Assembly (NCBI RefSeq): GCF_045679555.1
Contig: NC_092120.1
Coordinates: forward strand, 10,965,305 to 11,029,304
Length of the DNA stretch: 64,000 bases
Source: Salvelinus alpinus
Taxonomy: Eukaryota > Chordata > Actinopteri > Salmoniformes > Salmonidae
Direction: 5' to 3'
In this document: piece by piece, positions 24,883 to 37,360 of the stretch
How the letters are laid out: the number at the start of each line of letters is the position of its first letter
Numbering within the stretch: position 1 is the first letter of the stretch
Made by a program: the position numbers and the translations under genes
Notes under the pieces: generated by a model
What the model saw: the letters and a program-made list of their open reading frames with translations, nothing else
The model's database searches: none
Told to the model about the DNA's origin: nothing

Positions 24883-26504
24883 CTATTAATCATGGGTTTA
24901 TCTTTAGCTCCTGCTTCTCCCGTAACCTGAGGTAGGCTATAGCAACAAGTGTTGGCGTCAGCTAACCCTGCCATTCAAAATGAAGTCTTTCGTCCTGTTA
25001 CTCCAGCATCCAAAACTATGAGGAGTGCGCTGTAAAAGGTTGTCCTTTTTCCCAACCTGTCCAAGATCTGGTGTCGCTGATGGCGGAGGGAAAGCTTATG
25101 AGGTTTTGAAAGGACCAGCTGGTGATGGGGAAGCCCATAGTCAACCTGGTGCTGGGATAGAGGTGTATTCACCACCTTGCTACCCTCTGCTACCTGGCAC
25201 ATTCTTCAACCTGGTGACCCTCTGCCATTTGCCAACTTGTACGTCCACTCAGTCAAGAGGCACAAGAGCAACCAATCAGCAAATGACAAACTTAAACACT
25301 CCCAAGTGTTGTTGCTACCTGTTGCGTGGTGTCCGGAGTCCAGGTTTGTGTGAGGGGGTGGTTATCCTGTATGTGTTTTGGCTAGGTAGTTCTTTGCTAT
25401 GTTATTTTTGTTTGAGTTTTGATAGAACTCTTGAAATCAAGTCTTTCATCTGTCATTATTAATAACAGTACTAAATCTTTCGGGGACATACACACGTTTT
25501 TGATGCGACGACTAACGAGTAATTACCTAGTTCCAGTACGTATTTTCTTTCGTCACTGATCATTTGGACAAATCACGATTTCACAGGTGTGCTCATCTTT
25601 AACATTTCAGAGATTGGGGACATTTGGCCCATAAACTTGCCTGTAACCTGCAAGGAGAGGGGGTTGGAGCTACAGCTCTGCTTCCCCTCCTCGTTCTAGT
25701 GTCTTTTCTAGCTAGTCTGCCCCCAGAACTTAATCGAGCATCTGATGCAATTTCGTGGGATTTTAGTTATGGATTTCCGAGATTACTAGGTAGTGGACCC
25801 TGTGTACCCTACCTATTTGACAGCAGCAGTACATCTATAGTATTAAAATGTCTACGTTAATTCAGTCTGTATGTGCTTACTCTTTCACTCTTTCTTACTG
25901 GTTGACCCGTTGTGCTGAAGGTGGTGTATGACCCGAGCTATGCTGAAAGGACATGAATGTTTTTCTGTCTTCCCCATCTGTTTACTGCGTGTCACACTGA
26001 AGAGGAGGCGGCGTGAAAGTGAGACTGATGTTTTGTAGGTCATAATGCTGTTATTTTGGATGAGAGCTGGAATCTGCATCTTCAGAACTAAATATATTGA
26101 ATCCACTGAAGCAGTACATGTACTATAGGCCTAAGACATGTTAGGCCTCTTACTGTATAAAGTTAATGCAAAATCTTTAGCCTCACTCTGAAGCACTTTT
26201 CTCTGAAATTGCATAGGCCTCCCTCTCCACTCTGTGTTTAACTTTGCAAAGCAGAGGTGAGTCACAGTAGTTCAGGCACAACCAGGATTTGCAGTTGGTT
26301 TTGTCCCAACATGTTGGGCCCTTCAGATGAAAACAACCACGCCTAACCTGGTGGGCGCAGAGCGTCACGCTTTAATGCTGAATGTCAAAGCGCCCTCGTA
26401 TGCTTTTTCCATTTACATGTAGGTGTTTGAATCGATGCTGCCATGCAGCCTCACCACTGCAAAGTATTGAAACATTTTTTGACAGTGTAACGTGATCAAG
26501 ATCA
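24883..26504. other. Gene-free stretch
   Basis: Two longer plus-strand frames (25025-25462 and 25624-25860) lack coding composition, domains or splice support. Confidence 0.5.
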
Positions 26505-27415
26505 AATCAAATGTATTTATATAGCCCTTCGTACATCAGCTAATATCTCAAAGTGCTGTACAGAAACCCAGCCTAAAACCCAAACAGCAAGCAATGTAGG
26601 TGTAGAAGCACGGTGGCTAGGAAAAACTCCCTAGAAAGGCCAAAACCTAGGAAGAAACCTAGAGAGGAACCAGGCTATGAGGGGTGGCCAGTCCTCTTCT
26701 GGCTGTGCCGGGTGGAGATTATAACAGAACATGGCCAAGATGTTCAAATGTTCATAAATGACCAGCATGGTCAAATAATAATAATCACAGTAGTTGTCGA
26801 GGGTGCAGCAAGTCAGCACCTCAGGAGTAAAGTCAGTTGGCTTTTCGTAGCCGATCATTCAGAGTATCTCTACTGCTCCTGCTGTCTCTAGAGAGTTGAA
26901 AACAGCAGGTTTGGGACAGGTAGCACGTCCGGTGAACAGGTCAGGGTTCCATAGCCGCAGGCAGAACAGTTGAAACTGGAGCAGCAGCACGGCCAGGTGG
27001 ACTGGGGACAGCAAGGAGTCATCATGCCAGGTAGTCCTGAGGCATGGTCCTAAGGCTCAGGAGGGGTCAGGAGACACTGTGGCCCCATCCGATGATACCC
27101 CCCGAACAGGGCCAAACAGGAAGGATATAACCCCACCCACTTTGCCAAAGCACAGCCCCCACACCACTAGAGGGATATCTTCAACCACCAACTTACCATC
27201 CTGAGACAAGGCAGAGTATAGCCCACAAAGATCTCCGCCACGGCACAACCCAAGGGGGGGCGCCAACCCAGACAGGAAGATCACGTCAGTGACTCAACCC
27301 ACTCAAGTGACGCACCCCTCCTAGGGACGGCATGAAAGAGCACCACTAAGCCAGTGACTCAGCCCCTGTAATAGGGTTAGAGGCCGAGAATCCCAGTGGA
27401 GAGAGGGGAATGGTT
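26505..27415 (-). mobile_element. LINE 3' UTR, minus strand
   Basis: Starts with aaatcaaatgtatttatata and cagctaatatctcaaagtgc, the reverse complement of a LINE 3' end I know from salmonids, and runs through about 900 bp of non-coding text (ctcttctggctgtgccgggt) to ccactgggattc in reverse. It abuts an oppositely oriented reverse-transcriptase piece at about 27420. Confidence 0.7.
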
Positions 27416-27842
<427 letters not shown>

Positions 27843-27884
27843 GTAAAAAAAGAGAAACAAAAAATAAAAATACCAAATAATTAA

Positions 27885-28207
27885 AGAGTGTTTGGACGAT
27901 GATAGTTTGTTGGTAATGTGGACATTAAGGAACTTGAAGCTCTCAACCTGCTCCACTACAATGATTAGCATTCTCACGTTGGTATTCCTTTTGTCCAGGT
28001 GGGATAGGGCAGTGTGGAGTGCAATAGCGATTGCATCATCTGTGGATCTGTTGAGGCGGTATGCAAATTGGAGTGGGTCTAGGGTTTCTGGGATAATGGT
28101 GTTGATGTGAGCCATGACCAGCCTTTCAAAGCACTTCATGGCTACAGACATGAGTGCTACGGGTCGGTAGTCATTTAGGCAGGTTACCTTAGTGTTCTTG
28201 GGCAAAT
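27885..28207 (-). pseudogene. LINE reverse-transcriptase fragment, second family
   Basis: Minus strand encodes CLNDYRPVALMSVAMKCFER and then LDPLQFAYRLNRSTDDAIAI, the fingers region of a Rex1/CR1-like reverse transcriptase. Same family as 10404-12860. An internal deletion joins it to a 3' piece near 27950. Confidence 0.82.
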
Positions 28208-28375
28208 GGGGCTTTCTGGTTCTGTGAAGTTGCAGATGTGAGTGTCCTCAGGATAGAGAGAGTGAGGGAATTAGGTTGAGGGAGACAGAGATGGTGTCTT
28301 CTGGGCAGAGAGCGAGGTTAAGGAGGCGAGTGAGTAACGGAGATTGTCATTAGGAAAGTTAGGAGCAGCTTAGTT

Positions 28376-28487
28376 TTTCTACTGGTATGTCAGAACCTGT
28401 TAGAATATAATGTCACAGTGCAATTCTCTACTGGTACATCAGAACCTGTTAGAATATAATGTCACAGTGCAATTCTCTACTGGTACA
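28376..28487 (+). repeat. 49-bp tandem repeat, two copies plus a partial one
   Basis: actggtac and atcagaacctgttagaatat recur at 28381, 28430 and 28479. The third copy is cut off exactly where the MITE at 28488 begins. Confidence 0.88.
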
Positions 28488-28888
28488 TTAAAGGGATAGT
28501 TCACACAAATTACATATTGGTTTCCTTACTCTGTAAGCGGTCTATAGACAAGGTATGACAGCAATCCATGCTTTGATTTAGTTTCTGTTTCAACATTTTC
28601 CAAGTCATGGGACTGATATTAGAGTTTTTCGTGCTTCATGTTTGAAGCATCAACAAGTTACTTTATTGAGCTTTACAATCAATGTTAGATACTTTCAGAG
28701 GATTTGGATATGACGTGTGAAAAAAGCTATCGGTCCCATGACTGGAGTGGGATTTGTGCCTTAAATGCTACAATGTTCGCATGTGGAAACCGTGCCAGGC
28801 AAACTAAACCAAAGCATGGATTGTCATACCTTCTCCATCGACTGCTTACAGGGCATAATTTAGTAATTTCGGTGAACTATCCCTTTAA
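28488..28888. mobile_element. TTAA-type MITE
   Basis: 401 bp. Ends ttaaagggatagttca and tgaactatccctttaa are perfect 16-bp inverse complements that include TTAA. No coding frame. Confidence 0.8.
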
Positions 28889-29283
28889 GACCCATATTAA
28901 ACTCTTTCTGATTTTGACACCCATCTTCTGTGGACACCGTTATTCTGCAGCTATCAACCTTCATTAAAATGATTGTCCAGATCTATTTTTGGGGACGATG
29001 GGAGTTATTAATACTAAGTGTTTGCGTCTCGATTTGTGTGTGTGTTTATCGTTCCTTGAAGCAGTGTTTCCCCTATAATCATTTAGCAGCGGTGCCGTCA
29101 CTGAAAAAATACATATTTCTGCCGCGATACGCTTTTAAGATCAGAGTGGCAAGTTACAACAAGTTGCATATCTTCCTCAGATTTTCATCAGCTCGTCCGA
29201 GAACCTCCAAGGTCATTTGTAATCCTGGAAGTGTAGCCAACCCATAGAGAGGGAGAGGATTCTAGTGCCCAAGGGTCCGTTTT

Positions 29284-29586
29284 AGCATGGGCAGCACTAT
29301 TGAGGACTTTCACCATTTTGAAGTAGTTAGCAGGGTGGGACTTCCTATGAGTAAAGGAAGGATCACATAATTCCATCCAGGTCATCAGGAGGGATCAGCC
29401 AATGAATTATACTTGTGTGAAAACATTCCATAACTGCAGGTGGCAGTAAATGTATACCTGTTCAAACAGCACACTTCAGGTGGCAATATGCACCCTTTCA
29501 CTTTGTTTACCAACTCATAGAAGTAGTAGAGGAAGAACATTTGACTACTTCAAAATGGAGATGGCCCCAATGACACTGCCCATGCT
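29284..29586. repeat. Foldback repeat with about 42-bp imperfect arms
   Basis: Arm agcatgggcagcactattga to ccattttgaagtag (29284-29326) pairs with ctacttcaaaatggagatgg to cactgcccatgct (29545-29586). The minus-strand frame of 65 codons across the left arm is chance. Confidence 0.7.
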
Positions 29587-30084
29587 CTCACAGTTGCCAT
29601 AATGGATGGGACAAATACAATGTTGCGTCCTCTGACTATCTTTTAGCCAACCTTATTAATAGATGTATGTAATAATTGTTAGCTAAGAGTTACGCTAGTT
29701 AAATTACTTTTTGGGTTAATATAGAATGGTCTGGTGATGTCATTGAGATTTAAGAGAGAAAATGAAACTGTCCTTGATTTTCAGATGAATTTTAAAGGAA
29801 GATATAATTACATGTTCATGTATTTTGGAGTAGGACGTCCAACAAAAAAATCCTCATTTTGAGTGAGTCTTAAGTTAATAAAGCAGCTGACTGAATGAGA
29901 GGCCTAGTCCATGGACATTTTGCTAGAAGTTCTCTATTGAAACGCGTCTGTGTTGCCTGCCATATATTTCCTATATCGCTTTTCATATTCTTATAATGCA
30001 ATGAACTGGATGACACTTTTTTTCCACTTTCAATCTTTGTATCGCAGGTTTGAAGGGGTATTTGCTAAAAATTAAAACACAATC

Positions 30085-30132
30085 GTTTTCTCTCTCTCCC
30101 TCCTGTCTCTGTCTGCTCCAGGCGAGGCTAAG
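30085..30132 (+). promoter_or_regulatory. plekhf2: plekhf2 splice acceptor and 5' UTR remainder of the coding exon
   Basis: A pyrimidine run (tttctctctctccctcctgt) leads to CTGCTCCAG ending at 30121, followed by GCGAGGCTAAG and the start ATG. The coding exon therefore starts at 30122 and at least one non-coding exon lies upstream. Confidence 0.85.
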
Positions 30133-30879
30133 ATGGTGGACCGGCTGGCGAACAGCGAGGCCAACTCCAAGCGGATCCAGGTAGTCGAGGGCTGCTTCGG
30201 CGCGGCGGGCCAGCCACTGGTCATACCGGGCCGCGTACTCATCGGTGAGGGTGTGCTCACCAAGCTGTGTCGCAAGAAGCCCAAGGCGCGGCAGTTCTTC
30301 CTGTTCAACGACATCCTGGTTTACGGCAACATTGTCATCCAGAAGAAGAAGTACAACAAGCAGCACATCATCCCGCTGGAGAGCGTCACCATCGACACGG
30401 TGGCTGACGAGGGCGACCTGCGGAACGGCTGGCTCATCAAGACACCCACCAAGTCCTTCGCCGTCTACGCCGCCACCGCTACCGAGAAGTCAGAGTGGAT
30501 GAGCCACATCGGCAAGTGCGTGGGCGACCTGTTGGAGAAGAGCGGCAAGGCGCCGACTGGCGAGCACGCCGCCGTCTGGATCCCAGACTCAGAGGCCACC
30601 CTCTGCATGCGCTGCCAGAAGATCAAGTTCACGCCCCTCAGCCGCCGCCACCACTGCCGCAAGTGCGGTTATGTGGTTTGTGGCCCGTGCTCTGACAAGA
30701 AGTTCCTGCTGCCCAGCCAGTCATCCAAGCCGGTGCGTGTGTGTGAGTTCTGTTACCTGCAGCTGGCCTCCGCAGGAGGGGGGATGGGCTTAGGCCCACG
30801 CTCGGACTCCTACAGCCGGTCAGGGTCAAAGTTCAACAACGTGTCGGACGACGAAGATGAGGAGGACAGCAGTGACTGA
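30133..30879 (+). CDS. plekhf2: Phafin-2, PH and FYVE domain protein (plekhf2), complete single coding exon
   Basis: A 248-residue protein matching PLEKHF2 from end to end; the human protein is 249 residues. It binds PI3P on early endosomes and takes part in endosome fusion, receptor trafficking and autophagy. A PH domain spans about residues 34-131 (GVLTKLCRKKPKARQFFLFN, ending near EWMSHIGK). A FYVE zinc finger spans about 149-212 with all three PI3P-binding signatures: WIPD (149-152), RRHHCRKCG (171-179) and RVC (202-204), plus the paired zinc-binding cysteines. The C-terminus is the usual acidic SDDEDEEDSSD tail. The whole CDS sits in one exon, as in other vertebrates, and is GC-rich unlike its AT-rich surroundings. 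The ATG follows a splice acceptor by 11 bases. Salmonids often keep two copies of such genes; this may be either. Confidence 0.97.
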   Translation: MVDRLANSEANSKRIQVVEGCFGAAGQPLVIPGRVLIGEGVLTKLCRKKPKARQFFLFNDILVYGNIVIQKKKYNKQHIIPLESVTIDTVADEGDLRNGWLIKTPTKSFAVYAATATEKSEWMSHIGKCVGDLLEKSGKAPTGEHAAVWIPDSEATLCMRCQKIKFTPLSRRHHCRKCGYVVCGPCSDKKFLLPSQSSKPVRVCEFCYLQLASAGGGMGLGPRSDSYSRSGSKFNNVSDDEDEEDSSD

Positions 30880-31058
30880 GGAAGGCCCTCCTGACAGCCT
30901 TCCATCTTTTCCCCTTTTAGTAATCAATTAGCAATATTCCACTAATAATTATAGTTTTTTTTTTTTTTATCCCTCCACAGCTTAAAAATACCGTAGGAAG
31001 ATTAATTCATTGGACAGCAGTGTTTTGAAGAAACATTCTCTTTTTTTCTTCTAGCTGA

Positions 31059-31064
31059 AATAAA
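31059..31064 (+). terminator. plekhf2: plekhf2 candidate proximal polyadenylation signal
   Basis: AATAAA 180 bp after the stop codon, in a T-rich 3' UTR. A second AATAAA lies at 32273-32278. Mammalian PLEKHF2 has a long 3' UTR, so the later signal or one beyond it may be the main site. Confidence 0.45.
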
Positions 31065-32717
31065 TGTTTTTTAACGATAATATAGTGAAATGCCTGATGG
31101 GAATTGTAGTAAGTTCGGTAAAAATATCCCTCTGACTATTTGTAGGTTGGCTGCTTCCTGTATGGCATGCTCCACAGTCCATCTTCTTTGTTCTCCATTA
31201 AACAGTGGACCTCACTACAGGAGCGAATGATGCAAGGAGTAATGTAGCTCCTCTCTGCTAATGTCATCCTCTCTTCAATTACATTCTTGATTTCATTTCC
31301 CCTTATAATTTTTATTTTATTTTTATTTTTTACCAATGAACCTTAAGAGGTGTGTGTACATGCCTCAATGCTGATATTTCTGCGGGGAGAGGTGATTAGC
31401 ATTCAGTCACACTTTACATAGTCTTGCCTACCCCTTTAAATATTTCAGGTAAAATACCTGTAGGTGCTTTTTTTCTAGGTTTGTAACTGCTTCAGTATTT
31501 TCTAACATAAATAACCCCTCCTTAACTAACCTCTCAAATGATTACAGTATCAAAGCCAGAAACGTAAACAGTCTGGTCTGTTGATTTGTCTTTTGTAGTT
31601 ATTTGCTAATGACAAATCGGCTAAAGCTTTATGATTGTATGGTGAAGCTCCTCTAGGTGTATATGTCTTAGCATACAGTGGTGGCAAACTTTCTGTTTTG
31701 AAGTTGAAGAGTTTTTCTCCACAGCTTAGCTTGTAATAGCATGTATTTGAAATGCACATAATCAATCATCCCAAAAATGTACCTCACACAGACCTTAATT
31801 TTCACACAGTGCCTTCTGAGAAAGTGAGTTGTCTGGGCAGGCCTGTTTTAATGAGATATTGCATCAGAGTAGACCCTAGTACTGTAACTTCTGTTTTGAG
31901 GCTGTGTTCTGTCGGTATAACCCTAAGCTGAATAATGGCTGTAGGGAGAAGTTTGTGTGATCATTGTGTCGGTGTCTGTAGAAAGCTTTACTTCAGATAT
32001 TTTTTACTAAATCATAGAAGAAAACATGCACCTAAAAATATTGTCATGCTTTATAGAGTACTGTCCAGTGTTGGAGATGGGTTTTGGTTCATCTAGAGTA
32101 TTTGGCAAGTTTCTGGATTGAGTTTCCACTGAGTGCCTCTAGAGTCCTGTGAGAGCAGAAACTTGACCTGTGATGATCAGGAAATCAGCCCATTGTCTTA
32201 TTGTGGTCTCCTCAGTATGTGACTGCTTCCTAACCTGCCCTCAAAGTTCCAGGGTATCCTGACCTGTCAGAAAATAAAGCTGAACTGAACTTGCCTGACC
32301 ACAGAGAACAGGATATCATTGCATAACGTACAGGAAGTGTCTACCATCGACTTCTTTCCGAGGAACCGAGACCATCCCTGCCCCCCTTGTCCCTCTTCCA
32401 ACTGAGCTTCCCTATAAGGTATGGACAGTCTGTGTCAGCTGACGCTGACATGTGAAAGGCTTGTTGGAGGACCAACAATGACCTACCCGCAACCACCATC
32501 ACTTTTTCACGCTGTGAAGCGAATGTGAAATGCACTAACCATTTCAGGTTTTACACTCTGGGCCAGACAGATCTAATTCAATTTGTCTAGGCATAGTTTA
32601 TCTTCCTGTGTTTCCATGGGAATCCTTTCTCTCCTTTTAAAGCAGTCAGGTTCACAGGTGGCATAGACTTGAACTAATTTGCAGTCTTTCAGTGTAATAT
32701 GGAACGTTTATCCTGAG

Positions 32718-32720
<3 letters not shown>

Positions 32721-32789
<69 letters not shown>
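32721..32789 (+). repeat. TG microsatellite
   Basis: Uninterrupted (TG) run of 34 units in the plekhf2 3' flank. Confidence 0.98.
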
Positions 32790-32791
<2 letters not shown>

Positions 32792-34514
32792 CAGAGTGAC
32801 AGAACTGGCAAAAGGGATCATTTCTTTCCTTTTTTAAATTTTTTCGCTTCTCTAAGAAGTAACTGTAGAGCCCTATAAAAGTCCATCTCTTTGGCAAGCA
32901 ATAAGACATGAGACAAATCTCCTACCCCGTTGTCTCTGATTATCAGGTTGTATTGTTGAAGAAGCAGATGCTCAAAATACTACATCACTCACTCTATTGA
33001 AGGTTTAGCATTATACTCACTTAAGCAAGTTTTGCTGTTGATCCTACTTATAGATATTGGGCACATCTATATTAACTCAAATCCTACCATAATCTGTAGT
33101 TTTCTTAATCAACACGTTTGTTTTTCTTCTTTCACCTCACTTAATGAATATTTTGAAATGACTTTGTTTTAATCCTGTTGATTTTGTATATTTGTATAGT
33201 GTTTGGGGTTTGTTTTGTACAGTATACTATGTAGTTATACAAATGCCGCTGTTTCAGGTCTCTTGTGCTCGTCTCGTCTTCATGTATGGACCGGATTAAA
33301 CACCAGCACTTTACTCTCTTTCTCTGGAGAGAGGTCGTAAACAAGAGCTACAGTGCCTCTGAGACCGTAGACTGACAGGACTGGATTTCCTGTCTGACAT
33401 CACCTCAGGAGAGTGAGCTAGGGGGACCAACACAACCTGAGAATTAACATTGTACACCCATTAAGCAAAAATGATGTCTGAACACAGAACTGAGGGAACA
33501 ATGTGAGATTTCTGAAAGAGAGCATACCATACTGTTTTGAGTTTGTTTTCTTTGCCTGTTTATCTGGTGTGGTCTTTTAACCACTCAAGTCTCATGGAAT
33601 TGAAGTTCTCTCGATTGTTATCGGGTGACGTTTTGTCTTCTCTCAGATTTAGATTTTTCTTGTCATTTAAATTCTTGTTTAAAATGTCTTTAAAGGGCTT
33701 AAACCTGAATGTAATACAGCATATCATCGTTAGATACTAATTTTCTCTGAATTGAAATATATATGTATAAAATATAAATAACATATTGCCTAAAATCTGT
33801 CTTGTCTTCTTTGGCTTGTTGGAAAAAGTCCTCATGGCTTCAGAGGGAAATGACTATTTACCATGGTGTTTAGAGGGAGCTTGCTAGGTGGTGGAGACAG
33901 TCTTCTCGGGAGCTGAGAACTGACTGCTCCATGACCTCATAGGCTGCCTGATAGTCACATGGCCTGTAGTGCTCGTAACAATCATGCCATAATCCAGCAG
34001 CCAAACTGCTCTGTGCAGTTTTCAAGCTCTTTGTCCAGTGATTCAATGAGAAGCCCAGAAAATTCTGAGAAGAGTTTTGTTTTCCTTGTGCATATCTTAA
34101 CATTAGTGATCAAGTCCTGTTTAGTTATGTAGTAGAATTGAATTAGCCACTGTTTCTATTCCGAGCATCACAGAATTCCTTGTGGCTCCGCATTGTGCAG
34201 CAGTAAACAATTCTTTCACAATGTTGAGGAATTCTGCCAGGCTTAAAATGGCATTCAGAAAGAAATGCACCAAGTATTTCTGAAAGCTATTTTAATCATT
34301 CTGAAGATGCCATGTTCATAGCTGTCCTTTCATTTATCTATTCGACATCTTACATTCATACGTTTCTGATGAATTATCAAGATGTACTCATCTAAGCCTG
34401 TGGTGTCTTGACATAAAGTCAAATAAAGTAAAGATTATAGGGATGGTTTTGTCACATTTACCAATCCCATTCCCTGTAGTAATACATGATGTACGAAGCT
34501 TAACTTGTCTAACA

Positions 34515-34598
34515 AGGACCAAATCCCTCCGATACGCCGCCCAGGACCAAATCCCTCCGATACGCCGCCCAGGACCAAATCCCTCCGATACGCCGTCC
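34515..34598 (+). repeat. 28-bp tandem repeat, three copies
   Basis: Unit aggaccaaatccctccgata plus cgccgccc, starting at 34515, 34543 and 34571. The last copy has cgccgtcc. Confidence 0.93.
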
Positions 34599-36064
34599 AG
34601 CCCAAATCCCGCTCACTACAGGTCCTGGCTAATCACCACTGTACAGTTCCCATGGTTACCGCAGAGGGCTGCAGCCTGGCCCTTGCTGTGATTCTGACCT
34701 GCTGTTGAACTTTGACCTCTGTCTGGGAGACGTTTCAGTGCTATTGAATTTTTACTGAGACTTCACAAAAAATATATATTTTTAATCCCATTGAGAAACT
34801 TGGAAGGTTTAGTATTTGTACGTTGATACTTGAGATTTTTGTGATAATGTTGCAGATGGTGTTATAGATTGACTCCTTTATCAGGCCAGTATAAACTTGT
34901 GGTAGTTATACATCTTAAGAATTTTCTTACTCAAATGATGTCAAGGATATTGACTGGGACCAAACTAAACCTAATGGTCCAAGCTGGGGGGGGATTCAGC
35001 CCCTACATGGCAAAAAAGATGTGTACAACATCTTCAGAAAAATAAGTATTGATTGCTTAAAACCTATGACATCAAGCTGAGGAAATGACAGACAATCAGA
35101 CTGGGAGCCATCAGGACTGATGTCCAGCCGGCCTATAACACTGGCAGGTCAGCAACCAAAGACTCATGGGGTGGAGGAAGAGGAAAGAGGTATCGATTAA
35201 GCTAGCTGCCAGTGGGATGTGGCAGGTTAACGCCACTAAGAAAGCAAGATGTACTTGCTCAGGTTGGGGGTGTGCTAGACCACTTTGTCTGTGAACAACA
35301 ACAACATGCAATAAATGCACAGACAACCATTAAGTGGGGTGTTTGGTGTAGAAGTGAGAACTGCTTGTGTGTGACTGCTCTCTTACAGATGGGAGCGATG
35401 GCTGGTCTTGATGCTGTAACTTCAAAAGCTGCAGGATGCTTCCTACTGGCAGATGCTTAAACTGGGTGCATGTAGGTGACTGTAGCAGTTTCCTACTGGG
35501 GACAGTGTTCATACTGAGAACAGAAACTGACATTACCACAGGAGGCTGGTGGGTATTAGGCAGTTTACGCCACACATGCTATACATCCTCTTGCAGCGGT
35601 TTTGAACTCAGTACAGTTGGGATTCCTTCTCCTGGCATTCTCCTTTTCTACTTTCTTTTTGACAGAGGTGCAACAAAATGCTATACTAACTCATTTTCAA
35701 TCTGAGAGTACCTTATTCATACTGCTTGTGTATGAAAAACTGATTCAAATGAATGGAGGTAGAAAAGCTGTTTTGAAAAGCAGCTGTACGTGTTCCATGT
35801 TTCATTCTACAAAGTCCCATTGTTTCGCTCCACAGGTATTAATAACCTTACTGTTGTGTGTCAATTAGCCTGCCTTGTCTCTCCATGGTGGAGTCTGATG
35901 AACTACCCTGCATCGGAAACAGAGGTGTATTGTTTCAATAGTGATGGCTGTTATAGGAAATGCATGAACATACTTGAGGAAGTTGCCCGTTGGGTTCCCA
36001 CAAAAGTCACTTGAATAATGTATGTCAAATACATTTCAAAAGACAGAGGCCTAGAGAACAATTT

Positions 36065-37360
36065 TTTAAATTAATTAATTATTTATTTAACCTTTATTTA
36101 ACCAGGTAGGCTAGTTGAGAACAAGTTCTCATTTACAACTGCGACCTGGCCAAGATAAAGCAAAGCAGTTCGACACATACAACAACAGAGTTACACATGG
36201 AATAAACAAACATACAGTAGAAAAAGTATATATACAGTGTGTTCAAATGAGGTAGGATAAGGGAAGTGAGGCAATAAATAGGCCATGGTGGTGAAGTAAT
36301 TACAATATAGCAATTAAACACTGGAGTGATAGATGTGCAGAAGATGAATGTGCAAGTAGAGATACTGGGGTGCAAAGGACAAGATAAATAAATAAATGCA
36401 GTATGGGGATGGGGTAGTTGAATGGGCTATGTACAGGTGCAGTGATCTGTAAGCTGCTCTGACAGCTGGTGCTTAAAGCTAGTGAGGGAGATATGAGTCT
36501 CCAGCTCCAGTGATTTTTGCAGTTTGTTCCAGTCATTAGCAGCAGACAACTGGAAGGAAAGACGGCCAAAGGAGGAATTGGCTTTGGGGATGACCAGTGA
36601 GATATACCTGCTGGAGCACGTGCTACGGGTGGGTGCTGCTATGGTGACCAGTGAGCTGAGATAAGGCGGGGCTTTACCTAGCAAAGACTTGTAGATGACC
36701 TGGAGCCAGTGGGTTTGGCGACGAGTATGAAGCGAGGGCCAGCCGACGAGAGCGTGTGGTGGGTAGTATATGGGGCTTTGGTGACAAAACGGATGGCACT
36801 GTGATAGATTGCATCCAATTTGTTGAGTAGAGTGTTGGAGGCTATTTTGTAAATGACATCACCGAAGTCGAGGATCGGTAGGATGGTCAGTTGAGGTTAT
36901 GTTTGGCAGCATGAGTGAAGGATGCTTTGTTGTGAAATAGGAAGCCGATTTCTAGATTTCATTTTGGATTGGAGATGCTTAATGTGATTCTGGAAGGAGA
37001 GTTTACAGTCTAGCCAGACACCTAGGTATTTATAGTTGTCCACATATTCAAAGTCAGAACCGTCCAGAGTAGTGATGCTAGACGGGCGGGCAGGGATCGG
37101 TTGAAGAGCATGCACTTAGTTTTACTAGCATTTAAAAGCAGTTGGAGGCCACGGAAGGAGAGAGAGTTGTATGGCATTGAAGCTCGTCTGGAGGTTAGTT
37201 AACGCAGTGTCCAAAGAAGGGCCAGATGTATACAGAATGTCGTCTGCGTAGAGGTGGAAAGGAGAATCACCAGCAGCAAGAGCGACATCATTGATGTATA
37301 CAGAAAAGAGTCGGCCCGAGAATTGAACCCTGTGGCACCCCCATAGAAACTGCTAAACAA
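36065..37360 (-). pseudogene. LINE 3' half, minus strand, degenerate
   Basis: The plus-strand left edge aacctttatttaaccaggta is a LINE 3' tail in reverse. Minus-strand pieces encode EYVDNYKYLGVWLDCKLSF (about 37000-37060) and GKAPPYLSSLVTIAAPTRST (about 36620-36684), the C-terminal reverse-transcriptase region of a CR1/L2-like LINE. Frames are broken in several places. Confidence 0.8.

Larger units (their letters stand above)
31065..36064. other. plekhf2 3' flank, no further gene
   Basis: Part of this may be a long plekhf2 3' UTR. Besides the TG microsatellite and the 28-bp tandem repeat nothing is recognised. Confidence 0.5.

Noticed and set aside
25025-25462. 145-codon frame
   Set aside because: No domain, no splice partners and mixed composition; judged random.
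30245-30502. Other frames overlapping plekhf2 on both strands
   Set aside because: Shadows of a GC-rich coding exon; Arg/Ser/Pro-rich low-complexity translations.
32652-32909. 85-codon minus-strand frame with a run of His-Thr
   Set aside because: The run is a translation of the TG microsatellite.
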